DNA of 39,839 nt from an uncultured beta proteobacterium (GCA_903918115.1 CAIXDG010000017.1:1-39839); one strand, 5' to 3'; counted from the stretch's first letter, positions 1 to 7,174 are shown. Notes: generated by a model from the sequence alone, not told the origin. Numbers and translations are program-made.

Positions 1-641
1 GCATTAAAGTCACCGCTACCAACTTGCTCTGGGGTAAATCCATAGTGCCCCCATACTGTGTCTGGAGTAGCCTGGTGATAGATCGGTAAATATTTTGTGC
101 CCTTGCCTGCACAAACCACTTCCATACCAATCGTCTCAGCCCAATCAACTAATTCAGCAATGAGGGATGGCTGATCTCCTGATGCCATTGAATAAATAAT
201 GCCAGCCTCGGCAGCTTTTTTAGCGAGATAGGGGCCCGCCAGCACATCGGCCTCTACATTCACCATGATGATATCTTTGCCATGTTCACAGCATTTCAGG
301 GCATGGTGAATGCCTGCCGCTGGACTGCCAGTAGCATCAATAATGACCTCAATCTGTTGATTGGCGATCATGCCATCGGCATCATCAGTAATAAATGTTT
401 TGCCAGTTTGATACGCATTCTCAAAAGAAGATGCGTTGTATTGTTCAGCATTCCAACCAACACGGGCTAAAGAATCGCGCGCCCGTTGAGGCGCTAAGTC
501 GGCAATACCTAATAAATGAATTCCGGGGGTTCTGGGTACCTGGGCTAAATACATCGAGCCAAATTTGCCCGCACCAATAATGCCTACTCGCACGGGTTTA
601 CCTTCCGCCGCACGTTGTTTGAGTTGTTGAATTAGGGACAT
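1..641 (-). CDS. Gfo/Idh/MocA-like (DRL/SAF-type) NAD(P)-binding oxidoreductase, partial
   Basis: This gene is absent from the ORF track because it runs off the left edge; 213 codons are visible. I translated it from the ATG at 639-641, which follows an AAAGG ribosome site. About 18 residues in is a Rossmann motif, VGIIGAGKFGSMYLA, followed by IIDATGSPAAG, MVNVEADVLAG and SMASGDQPSLIAEL. This arrangement matches a family of predicted NAD(P)-dependent dehydrogenases resembling homoserine dehydrogenase, which usually carry a C-terminal SAF domain (outside this window) and are sometimes misnamed FlgA. The substrate is unknown for most members. It is divergent from the dioxygenase trio at 847-3224 and shares a 205-base spacer with it, so joint regulation is possible. 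Fold and cofactor class are well supported; the exact reaction is not. Confidence 0.8.
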   Translation of the reverse strand, partial: MSLIQQLKQRAAEGKPVRVGIIGAGKFGSMYLAQVPRTPGIHLLGIADLAPQRARDSLARVGWNAEQYNASSFENAYQTGKTFITDDADGMIANQQIEVIIDATGSPAAGIHHALKCCEHGKDIIMVNVEADVLAGPYLAKKAAEAGIIYSMASGDQPSLIAELVDWAETIGMEVVCAGKGTKYLPIYHQATPDTVWGHYGFTPEQVGSGDFN

Positions 642-846
642 AACAAACCTTTCAATAAGAGTGCTGCTATTTTCACATTTTTTAGTTGGCGTAGGTTCAT
701 CAATTGCACTCTTAGTTCAGGTTGGGCGTCGGGTCAGCTTAGGGCTTTCCCTGATAGCGATTAATTACAGTCCGGACTTTTAACCCTCTAACGGATTAAT
801 TGATTACACTTTCAGTTATTGTTAAAAAAAATCGACGAGGTCAAAA
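642..846. promoter_or_regulatory. Divergent intergenic spacer, presumed to hold two promoters
   Basis: These 205 bases are the longest gene-free stretch in the window. They separate the oxidoreductase (minus) from the dioxygenase (plus), so both promoters should be here. For the plus strand, TTGATT is followed 17 bases later by TAAAAA close to the start, a weak sigma-70 match. The dioxygenase has a GAGG ribosome site at 837-840. Also visible are the 9-bp inverted repeat at 656/706, a short TTAGGG-CTTT-CCCTGA hairpin near 739-754 and two GATTAATT copies (759-766 and 794-801). No strong promoter was recognised. Confidence 0.45.
656..714. repeat. 9-bp inverted repeat in the divergent spacer
   Basis: TAAGAGTGC at 656-664 is matched by its perfect reverse complement GCACTCTTA at 706-714, with centres 50 bases apart. 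The left arm ends just upstream of the ribosome site of the minus-strand oxidoreductase. It could be a paired operator or a long-range stem in the leader RNA. The length is only modestly above chance for this spacer. Confidence 0.4.
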
Positions 847-1710
847 ATGCATTTATCTCCAGAACAACTAGCCCAGTTTGATAAAGAAGGGTATTTATTC
901 TTTCCTAGCTTATTTAGCCCTAGTGAAGTGAAAACCCTGACTGATGCCGTACCTGAACTTTATAGTCGCAAAGAAGCTTATAACGTCCGTGAAAAAGGTA
1001 GTGAATCTGTGCGGACTAATTTTGCCGCTCATTTAATTAGCAAGCCATTTGCTAAATTGGGCAAGCACCCCAGAATGATTCAACCGATTGAAGATTTGTT
1101 GGGTGAAAAGTTATACATGCATCAATTTAAGATTAACGGCAAGATGGCTTTTGATGGCGATGTTTGGCAGTGGCATCAAGATTATGGCACTTGGTTAAAC
1201 GACGATATGATGCCAACCGCGCGGGCAATGAATGTGGCGATTTTTTTAGATGATGTCAATGCCTTTAATGGTCCCCTGATGTTTATTCCGGAAAGTCATA
1301 AGCGGGGTGTAATTGCTGCCAAACATGATTTGACTACAACTAGTTATCCATTATGGACGGTGGACAATGATTTAATTTCACAATTAGTGGCTCGTGCAGG
1401 CGGCAAAAATGGCGGCATTATTAGTCCTACTGGGCCTGCGGGATCAATGATTTTATTTCATAGTTGTTTAGTTCACGCATCCACAAGTAATTTGTCGCCG
1501 TGGAATCGGGTCAGTGTGTATTTAAGTTTATGTGCTGTGTCAAATCATATCCGTCGGCATAAACGTCCTGAATATATTGCCCATCGTAATTTTGAGCCTA
1601 TCGTCTGTTTGCCGGATGATTGCTTATTAACCGATTATCCAGTCGACGTGCCATGGGAGCATGGGGTACCAGCAAGCGCGTTAGAGACTTCGCTTGAGAC
1701 TATTACTTAA
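847..1710 (+). CDS. Phytanoyl-CoA dioxygenase (PhyH/EctD-like) family Fe(II)/2-oxoglutarate hydroxylase
   Basis: A 287-residue non-heme iron dioxygenase, the usual PhyH/EctD length, expected to hydroxylate a small molecule in the cytoplasm using O2 and 2-oxoglutarate. The iron-binding HxD is in WQWHQDYGTW (H110, D112); the distal histidine is in LFHSCLVHAS (H210 by alignment to EctD) and R221 in PWNRVSVY probably binds 2-oxoglutarate. WQWHQDYGTWLNDDMMP and NGPLMFIPESHK strongly echo the ectoine hydroxylase signature, but Gly replaces the EctD Glu after the aromatic residue and no ectABC genes are nearby, so ectoine is not assumed to be the substrate. The start has a GAGG ribosome site. The next gene begins 12 bases after its stop, so the two are probably co-transcribed. 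Family assignment is firm; substrate unknown. Confidence 0.85.
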   Translation: MHLSPEQLAQFDKEGYLFFPSLFSPSEVKTLTDAVPELYSRKEAYNVREKGSESVRTNFAAHLISKPFAKLGKHPRMIQPIEDLLGEKLYMHQFKINGKMAFDGDVWQWHQDYGTWLNDDMMPTARAMNVAIFLDDVNAFNGPLMFIPESHKRGVIAAKHDLTTTSYPLWTVDNDLISQLVARAGGKNGGIISPTGPAGSMILFHSCLVHASTSNLSPWNRVSVYLSLCAVSNHIRRHKRPEYIAHRNFEPIVCLPDDCLLTDYPVDVPWEHGVPASALETSLETIT

Positions 1711-1716
1711 AGGAAG
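1711..1716 (+). promoter_or_regulatory. Ribosome binding site supporting a TTG start
   Basis: AGGAAG directly follows the dioxygenase stop codon and sits 6 bases before the TTG at 1723. No ATG lies near the N-terminus in this frame (the first internal Met is at residue 38), so this site decides the start of the next gene. Confidence 0.6.
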
Positions 1717-1722
1717 ATTTCG

Positions 1723-2283
1723 TTGAATAAGCCTGAAAAACAAGCGCAAAACTATCGCTTGCATCTTGAAAAAACCGTTAAACCGTTACCGATTGTGGAC
1801 TACAGCTTTGCAAGCGATAACGCGCTAGAGTTGATGAAGGCCAAATCATTACCAAGCACAATTCAAAACACGAAGATTCAGACTGAGTTTGATTTAGCGC
1901 AGGCCTGGAGTGGCTTCGCGAAGAAATTGTTAGGTCAACGTAAATCGGCCGAATCTGACATTGCGTGTTGGGATGGCCATTATGACCAATTAGGTCGAGT
2001 GATGCTGGAATTAATGCGCATGAGTAGAGATAAGCCTGAAATGCTTAGCCAGGAGGAGGTTTATGAAATGATTCCAGATTTAGAAGAAATCACTTTCATT
2101 AGTAAGCCAGGACGGATTGAGGACAAAATGTTTTGTCGTATTTGGTTTTCGTTAATTCGGCATCCAGCATTTCTTGAGCTTGAAATTCATGAAAAAGAAG
2201 TGGTCGCATTTCAATATTGGCAAAACCTATTTACTTTAGCGTTGGGTAAAACGAATAGCGAATTACTGAAGCAAAACGCTTAG
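1723..2283 (+). CDS. Hypothetical protein encoded with the dioxygenase
   Basis: I do not recognise this 186-residue protein. It starts at TTG behind an AGGAAG ribosome site, 12 bases after the dioxygenase stop. It looks soluble and mostly helical: there is no signal peptide or membrane segment, and it is rich in Glu, Lys and Leu with aromatic patches (IACWDGHYDQLGRVM, MFCRIWFSLIRHPAFL). It has two cysteines, not in a metal-binding spacing. Codon use resembles its neighbours, and the frame is open throughout, so it is probably a real gene. The tight coupling suggests it acts with the dioxygenase, as a partner, a substrate-handling protein or a second enzyme of the same route. That role is inferred from position alone. 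Confidence 0.7.
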   Translation: MNKPEKQAQNYRLHLEKTVKPLPIVDYSFASDNALELMKAKSLPSTIQNTKIQTEFDLAQAWSGFAKKLLGQRKSAESDIACWDGHYDQLGRVMLELMRMSRDKPEMLSQEEVYEMIPDLEEITFISKPGRIEDKMFCRIWFSLIRHPAFLELEIHEKEVVAFQYWQNLFTLALGKTNSELLKQNA

Positions 2284-2304
2284 ATTGTAGGTTAACCGTT
2301 CCAA

Positions 2305-2319
2305 ATGAGCAAAAAATGA
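2305..2319 (+). other. Five-codon mini-ORF overlapping the panE start
   Basis: ATGAGCAAAAAATGA encodes Met-Ser-Lys-Lys and stops with a TGA that overlaps the ATG of the PanE-family gene (ATGA). The downstream gene lacks a clear ribosome site, so the mini-ORF might feed ribosomes to it. This could also be coincidence. Confidence 0.25.
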
Positions 2320-3224
2320 AAATATTAATTGTTGGCGCGGGTGGCATTGGCGGTTACTTTGGCGCAAAGCTGATTCAGGCAGGGGCGGATGTTACCTACC
2401 TTCTGCGCCCTAAACGTCATGCGCATATTCAGGCAAATGGCTTAGCGATTGAAAGTCCGCGAGGCAATTTTCTTATTCATCCGCAAGCGATTACTGTCGA
2501 TCAATTAACGCCTATCTATGATTTGGTTATTTTGGCGCCAAAAGCATTTGATTTAGCGAACTGCTTAAATGACCTTGAAAAAGTTGGCCCCAAAGCCCTA
2601 TTTTTACCTTTTTTAAATGGGCTTACGCATCTCGACGCCTTGGATCAGCAATTTGGTAGAGCCCGTGTCATGGGGGGTGTTGCCCATATTGCTGCAATGA
2701 TTACGGCAGAAGGTGCGGTCAAGCAATTAAGCGATTTACATATTCTGACGGTTGGGCATCGGACGCCGGAGCAAGAGGCAATAGCGCGGGCATTTTTTTC
2801 CCTCTGTCAAAAAGCCGACTTCGATCATTTTTATAGCGAGAAGATTGAGCAAGCTTTATGGGATAAATGGGTTTTCTTGGCCACTTTAGCGGGCATGACT
2901 ACCCTATGCCAGGGTTCAGTTGGGCAAATAATTGCTACTCCGTATGGTCAAGAGCTCTCGTTAGGGATGTATGCAGAATGTTGCGCAATAGCGCAAGCAA
3001 ATGGATTTTCGATTGGTGAACAAGCACGTAATAAAGCCACCGAGCTTTTAACGCAAGTGGGTTCCCCATTTACTGCATCGATGTTACGCGATTTGCTGTC
3101 TAAGCAGAAAACTGAGCACGAACATATTTTGGGTCAAATGATTCAAAAAGGGATGAGCGTCAATATGTCATGCCCATTGGTAAAGATGGCCTATACCCAT
3201 ATGGCAGTTGCTGCACAGAAATAA
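2316..3224 (+). CDS. panE: PanE/ApbA-family 2-dehydropantoate 2-reductase or related 2-oxoacid reductase
   Basis: A 302-residue NADP-dependent reductase, the normal length for the family. It opens with the Rossmann motif ILIVGAGGIGGYFGAKL. The family lysine is seen in ALWDKWVFLATLAG, an NG pair in LPFLNGLTHLDAL, and the C-terminal helix carries SMLRDLLSKQKTEHEHILG, where the Glu after Thr matches the catalytic Glu of PanE. True PanE makes pantoate for coenzyme A from ketopantoate, but this family has many paralogues with other 2-oxoacid substrates. Here it is third behind a dioxygenase and an unknown gene, not with panB or panC, so a catabolic role is as likely as vitamin synthesis. The stop is followed at once by a terminator. 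Confidence 0.75.
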   Translation: MKILIVGAGGIGGYFGAKLIQAGADVTYLLRPKRHAHIQANGLAIESPRGNFLIHPQAITVDQLTPIYDLVILAPKAFDLANCLNDLEKVGPKALFLPFLNGLTHLDALDQQFGRARVMGGVAHIAAMITAEGAVKQLSDLHILTVGHRTPEQEAIARAFFSLCQKADFDHFYSEKIEQALWDKWVFLATLAGMTTLCQGSVGQIIATPYGQELSLGMYAECCAIAQANGFSIGEQARNKATELLTQVGSPFTASMLRDLLSKQKTEHEHILGQMIQKGMSVNMSCPLVKMAYTHMAVAAQK

Positions 3225-3250
3225 AAAAGCGCCTGTGAGGGCGCTTTTTT
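3223..3250. terminator. Bidirectional intrinsic terminator
   Basis: GCGCC and GGCGC form a stem around a 6-base loop, flanked by six A on the left and six T on the right. Read on either strand it gives a GC stem followed by a U run. It separates the plus-strand panE gene from the minus-strand dctM gene. Confidence 0.85.
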
Positions 3251-3279
3251 ATTAAATAATACTGAAGCAATATCGCTAT

Positions 3280-5163
3280 TTAGCCCCCATAAAGAAATTT
3301 CGGTAACCACAGCGTCATGCCTGGCCAGACATACATGAAGACCATGCACAAAATAACGATGAACATATAAGGCATCATGCCGGCAAAAATCTGATTGAGC
3401 GTTACACCTGGCGGTGATACCCCTTTTAGATAGAAGGCCGACATCGCTACCGGTGGCGATAGGAAAGCTGCTTGCAAGTTTACAAAGACCAAGGTACCCC
3501 ATAACAAAGGATCGATTTGGAAGTGTGCCAAGAGTGGTAAGAAGATGGGAACAAAAATGACAATGATCTCAGTCCACTCTAAAGGCCAGCCAAGGAAGAA
3601 AATAATTGCTTGTGAAAGCAACATGAATTGAATAGGCGTCAGGTCTAGCATGAGCACCCATTTTTCAATGATCGATTGGCCGCCAAGGATTGTAAAAACA
3701 GCAGAGAACAAAGCTGATCCAACAAATAACCAACACACCATGGACGTTGTTTTGGCAGTGAGAAAGACGGCCTGCTTAGTACGATCAAAGTTTAAAGTGC
3801 CAGCTTGATATGCCAGAAGAAACGCTCCAAACGCTCCTACTGCAGCTGATTCTGTTGCCGTAGTAATGCCCAATAAGATCACCGCTAAAACTAGAATGGT
3901 GAGTACGCCTAAAGGCAATACCGATTCAATCAGCAGCTTAAGAATTTCAAACTGCTCCTCATCGAGCTTAATATAGTAGTAGATCAAGAGTAAGAGCAGT
4001 AGCACCGAGCTTAAGCCAAAATACAGCTCAAAGTTTTCTGGCGGACCAGCGGCCGCTTCAGGTTCGGCCGCTCCTGCGGTTGGTGCATCGCCAGCAGCAG
4101 CATCAAGCGCAACTAATGGCGCATCAGCTTCTTCAACTTCTTTAGTTTTAATATTATCTGATGTGGCATCCAGAGAAACTAAACCTTCTTCGGCTGGCGC
4201 AGCTTTATCGGCAGTGGCAACTTTTGCAACTTGAGTAGCTACTGGGACATTTTGCGCATCACGTTCGGCTTGCTGATGGATGATGACATACCACCAAACT
4301 CCCCATAAAGTAACTGCAGCAAGAATAAATGGCGTTAAGACTGCCAGTACATTTTGGCAAATTTTGCCGAATGTGAGGCGTGAATCCGCAGGTGCGTTGA
4401 CAAGCTTCGCCGGTGAAAATAGTGCCTTAAAGGTAGCTATAAACATATTGTGCGAATATTGCTCACGTAAAAAACGCAAAGGCGCAGGAACGGGCACCTG
4501 TTGTTTTTCAGGGGGCAATTTAGGCGCTACTTTAGGATTTATTAAGGCCCAGCCAATGATGTAAACCAAATATAAAAATGCGAGGAAGAAGCCTGGCACC
4601 ATCGCAGCAGCATATAACTTCACTACGGATTGGCCGGCAACCGCGGCATACACAATGATCATTACTGAGGGCGGTATCAAAATACCGAGAGTACCGCCAG
4701 CTGTAATAACGCCCGCTGCTAAGCGGGTATCGTAGCCCGCGTTGAGCATGGGTTTCATGGCGATCACGCCCATTAGTACAACAACTGCTCCAACTAGGCC
4801 GCTGGCAATACCCCAAAATGTACAAACTATTAAGGTCGCAACAGCAAGTGATGCGGGTACCCGACGAAAGGCGAGCTGAATGCTATAGAACATTTTGTCA
4901 ACCAATGCCCCTCGTTCCATGACATAGCCCATTAAAACAAATAGGGGAATGGACAACAGCACATCGTTGGTCATACCTCCAAACGTTCTTTGTACCATCA
5001 GGGTAAATACTTTATTGGCAGTCCAACTTTGGGATGGGTCGTAAAAAGCGACAAAACCAAACATCATGCCGAGACCCATCAAGGTAAACGCTGTTGGAAA
5101 GCCCAGCATAATTACCACGATGATCAGGCCCAACATACTGAGGCCAAGTATTGGATCACTCAT
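3280..5163 (-). CDS. dctM: TRAP transporter large permease subunit, FcbT3-type with a long central insertion
   Basis: The 12-TM-like large membrane subunit of a sodium-driven TRAP importer, working with DctQ and the periplasmic DctP. Residues 1-210 form the N-terminal half (VVIMLGFPTAFTLMGLG, GTLGILIPPSVMIIVYA); the C-terminal half starts near ITTATESAAVGAFGAFLLAY (433). At 627 residues it is about 200 longer than a typical DctM of about 425. The extra part (about 211-410) contains two additional hydrophobic segments (about 276-295 and 380-398) around an Ala/Glu/Asp-rich linker (about 297-376) with two similar pieces, GLVSLDATSD and PLVALDAAAGD. Longer DctM proteins are known in the mannitol/chloroaromatic (FcbT3-like) group. 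It starts inside the end of dctQ (8-base overlap) with an AAGGAG ribosome site. The substrate is probably an organic acid. Confidence 0.9.
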   Translation of the reverse strand: MSDPILGLSMLGLIIVVIMLGFPTAFTLMGLGMMFGFVAFYDPSQSWTANKVFTLMVQRTFGGMTNDVLLSIPLFVLMGYVMERGALVDKMFYSIQLAFRRVPASLAVATLIVCTFWGIASGLVGAVVVLMGVIAMKPMLNAGYDTRLAAGVITAGGTLGILIPPSVMIIVYAAVAGQSVVKLYAAAMVPGFFLAFLYLVYIIGWALINPKVAPKLPPEKQQVPVPAPLRFLREQYSHNMFIATFKALFSPAKLVNAPADSRLTFGKICQNVLAVLTPFILAAVTLWGVWWYVIIHQQAERDAQNVPVATQVAKVATADKAAPAEEGLVSLDATSDNIKTKEVEEADAPLVALDAAAGDAPTAGAAEPEAAAGPPENFELYFGLSSVLLLLLLIYYYIKLDEEQFEILKLLIESVLPLGVLTILVLAVILLGITTATESAAVGAFGAFLLAYQAGTLNFDRTKQAVFLTAKTTSMVCWLFVGSALFSAVFTILGGQSIIEKWVLMLDLTPIQFMLLSQAIIFFLGWPLEWTEIIVIFVPIFLPLLAHFQIDPLLWGTLVFVNLQAAFLSPPVAMSAFYLKGVSPPGVTLNQIFAGMMPYMFIVILCMVFMYVWPGMTLWLPKFLYGG

Positions 5164-5824
5164 GGTTTATCTCCTTAGTTTGGCCAATGCGGTGGTGTGC
5201 GGCTTCATCAATCGCTTTAGCATTTTTCATCCCCATTTGACGAGCCTCTTCATCAACGTGGGTTGAAGCTGCAAGTTGCTGTTCAATCACATCTATTTCT
5301 TCTGCATCTTTTAAGCGCGCTGGCCATTCACCTGTTTTGATACAAACAATACAGCGCAAAATTTCGACAAAACCCTGTAGGAGTACAAAAGCGCCAGCAA
5401 TCGGGATAATGGTTTTGAAGGGATACAGCGGCGGCCCATTAGCAATTTGGGTAGTGTGTTCGCCGATGCGCCAAGATTCTGCCGCATAGGTGTAACCCGC
5501 ATAAACTAAGGCGGCAATACCAGGCAAGAAAAAGGTTATGTACAGAATTAAGTCAAGAGTCGCTTGAGTACGAGGCTTCATTGAGCCGTATAGAAAGTCG
5601 CCACGTACGTGGCCATTTTGCGCCAGGGTGTAGGCACCGCACATCATGAAGAGCGTGCCATAGGCCATTACGGACAACTCACCAATCCAGGCCGATGGAG
5701 AATTAAGGGCATAGCGACGAACTACATCGGTACACACCATCAACATTAAAAGAATGATGAGCCATGATGCAGCTTTACCAACAAAGGTACTTATTTCATC
5801 GACTCTTAGCATGAACTTATTCAT
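5156..5824 (-). CDS. dctQ: TRAP transporter small permease subunit
   Basis: A 222-residue four-helix membrane protein of the DctQ family. Hydrophobic segments are visible at about 19-33 (WLIILLMLMVCTDVV), 48-66, 88-108 and 137-158. VCTDVVRRYALNSPSAWIGELS is the usual first-helix signature. The C-terminal 50 residues are a charged cytoplasmic tail (KDAEEIDVIEQQLAAS), longer than in most relatives. The start has an AGGGG ribosome site. The stop overlaps the dctM start by 8 bases, so the two membrane subunits are translationally coupled, while a hairpin separates them from dctP upstream. Confidence 0.92.
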   Translation of the reverse strand: MNKFMLRVDEISTFVGKAASWLIILLMLMVCTDVVRRYALNSPSAWIGELSVMAYGTLFMMCGAYTLAQNGHVRGDFLYGSMKPRTQATLDLILYITFFLPGIAALVYAGYTYAAESWRIGEHTTQIANGPPLYPFKTIIPIAGAFVLLQGFVEILRCIVCIKTGEWPARLKDAEEIDVIEQQLAASTHVDEEARQMGMKNAKAIDEAAHHRIGQTKEINHE

Positions 5825-5878
5825 CCATTACCCCTAAAAAAACTACATTGAATCAATCTAACTAGGTATTGCTATAAA

Positions 5879-5906
5879 AAAACCGGACGGGAGGCCGTCC
5901 GGTTTT
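5879..5906 (-). terminator. Intercistronic hairpin between dctP and dctQ (terminator or attenuator)
   Basis: AAAACCGGACGG and CCGTCCGGTTTT form a perfect 12-bp stem with a GAGG loop, followed on the minus strand by a U-rich run. It lies after dctP and before dctQ. A leaky terminator, or an RNA-stabilising stem here, would make the binding protein in excess over the membrane subunits, a common arrangement in binding-protein transporters. Confidence 0.8.
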
Positions 5907-5939
5907 GCGTCTAAATTAAATCATTTTAAATCATCAAAA

Positions 5940-7076
5940 TTATGCTTTTGGCTGACCATCTTTGAAGTAATGATCGTAGGCAATCTTAAAGTCAACATCG
6001 GTTAAGAGCTGCCAACGCACTGCACGTTGAGCAAAGGCTTTTTGTGAATCAAGCACTTTCTTAAACATTGCATTCTCAGCTGCTTTTTTGGCAATAATTT
6101 TGTCCCAAGCATTTAACTGAGCAACCAAAATGGATTTTGGTGTAGCATAAAACTTCACCTTATCTTTGGTTTGCAACTCAACAAAGTCTTTTGAGTAACG
6201 ATCGATTGCTTTCCAAGACATATCGGCTGAAGCAGCTTGGGTGGCGATCGCCAAAATTGCGCGCAGATCAGGCGCTAATGAATCATATTTCTTTTTGTTG
6301 AAAATAATTTCAAATTGCTCTGAGCTTTGGTGAAAACTTTGCAGCATATTGATCTTAGAAACATCAGGGAAACCAAGCAAGCGATCAGACGAAGCGTTAT
6401 TAAATTCAGCAGCATCTAAAAGACCGCGATCCATCGCGGGAATAATATCGCCGCCAGGTAGGGCCTGAACTGATGCACCCATATCGGTAAAGATTTCAAT
6501 TGAGAGGCCAACAGTACGATACTTTAAGCCTTTCATATCTTCTGTTTTAGCAATTGGCTTTTTAAACCAGCCGAGTGGCTGAGTTGGCATTGGGCCATAA
6601 GGGAATGACACTACATCCAATTTCAAGCCAGAATAAATTTCGTTTAACAGTTGTTGGCCACCACCATATTGGTTCCATGACAAAACGGTATTAGCATCCA
6701 TACCGAAAGCTGGACCCGAACCCCATAAGGCCAAGGCTGCACTTTTACCGTACCAATAAGCCAACACACCGTGACCGCCATCTAATGTGCCGCTTGAAAC
6801 AGCATCAAGTAGATCAAAGGCTTTGACAACTGAGCCAGCTGGTAGAACTTCAATTTTTAGACGCCCACCCGACATTGCATTCACTTTGGCAGCGTAGTCA
6901 TTGGCATATTCATGAAAGATATCTTTCGTAGGCCAAGTAGACTGAAAGCGCAAAACAATAGGTTGAGCTTGTGCTTTCGAAATCATTGGGAATCCGAGAG
7001 CAGCAGCGCCTACGGAGCCAGCAGCAGCACCTTTTAAGAATTTACGACGTGGAACTTGATTTTTAATTTCAGACAT
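5940..7076 (-). CDS. dctP: TRAP transporter substrate-binding protein, Tat-exported (TakP/FcbT1-like)
   Basis: The periplasmic solute receptor of the TRAP importer, 378 residues. The N-terminus is a twin-arginine signal (PRRKFLKGAAAG, hydrophobic stretch, cut probably after SKAQAQ near residue 38), so it folds before export. FQSTWPTKDIFHEYANDYA, LPAGSVVKAFDLLDAVSSGTLDGGHG and GLKYRTVGLSIEIFTDMGA follow the DctP fold, with the conserved arginine in KGLKYRT that usually binds a substrate carboxylate. The overall pattern (GWFKKPI, GGDIIPAMDRGLLDAAEFNN) resembles the 2-oxoacid/mannitol/chloroaromatic branch rather than the C4-dicarboxylate DctP. The ATG has a GGGAGA ribosome site. Upstream lie a TATACT -10 candidate and a 20-bp dyad. 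The ligand cannot be named from sequence. Confidence 0.92.
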   Translation of the reverse strand: MSEIKNQVPRRKFLKGAAAGSVGAAALGFPMISKAQAQPIVLRFQSTWPTKDIFHEYANDYAAKVNAMSGGRLKIEVLPAGSVVKAFDLLDAVSSGTLDGGHGVLAYWYGKSAALALWGSGPAFGMDANTVLSWNQYGGGQQLLNEIYSGLKLDVVSFPYGPMPTQPLGWFKKPIAKTEDMKGLKYRTVGLSIEIFTDMGASVQALPGGDIIPAMDRGLLDAAEFNNASSDRLLGFPDVSKINMLQSFHQSSEQFEIIFNKKKYDSLAPDLRAILAIATQAASADMSWKAIDRYSKDFVELQTKDKVKFYATPKSILVAQLNAWDKIIAKKAAENAMFKKVLDSQKAFAQRAVRWQLLTDVDFKIAYDHYFKDGQPKA

Positions 7077-7105
7077 TGAATTCTCCCAGATTTTATTTTT
7101 TTACA

Positions 7106-7125
7106 TCTTGTACATTCTTACAAGA
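7106..7125. promoter_or_regulatory. 20-bp dyad, candidate operator for the TRAP operon
   Basis: TCTTGTA-CATTCT-TACAAGA is a perfect 7+7 inverted repeat with a 6-base spacer, 30 bases before the dctP start. It sits just downstream of the TATACT -10 candidate and would cover the transcription start, a classic repressor position. CTTGTA...TACAAG resembles sites of GntR-type regulators, but no regulator gene is adjacent. In RNA it could also form a 5' hairpin. Confidence 0.5.
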
Positions 7126-7130
7126 GAGTA

Positions 7131-7136
7131 AGTATA
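7131..7136 (-). promoter_or_regulatory. Candidate -10 element for dctP
   Basis: On the minus strand this reads TATACT, five of six to consensus. The matching -35 position is only T-rich, so a regulator may be needed. The predicted transcription start near 7124 would give a leader of about 48 bases containing the dyad and the ribosome site. Confidence 0.35.
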
Positions 7137-7145
7137 AGACCTCTA

Positions 7146-7174
7146 GGGGGTTAAAAACCCTCGGGAAAACCCTC
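7146..7174. repeat. Hairpin plus tandem AAAACCCTC repeat between pntB and dctP
   Basis: AAAACCCTC occurs at 7154-7162 and again at 7166-7174, a 12-base period. GGGGGTT (7146-7152) pairs with AACCCTC (7156-7162) around AAA. It could be part of the dctP upstream control region or a weak pntB terminator, though no U run follows the stem on the minus strand. Confidence 0.35.

Noticed and set aside
759-801. Two GATTAATT direct repeats in the divergent spacer
   Set aside because: An AT-rich 8-mer repeated once in 205 bases is expected by chance often enough; I do not call it an operator.
4036-4275. Frameshift or fusion as explanation for the DctM linker
   Set aside because: The frame is continuous, both halves of DctM are intact, and the extra part includes hydrophobic segments; an insertion typical of a long subfamily is simpler.
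4280-4564. Antisense ORF within dctM, and similar ORFs opposite pntAA, secD, glcD and yhdP
   Set aside because: They are shadows of strongly supported genes, with no recognisable protein features or ribosome sites.
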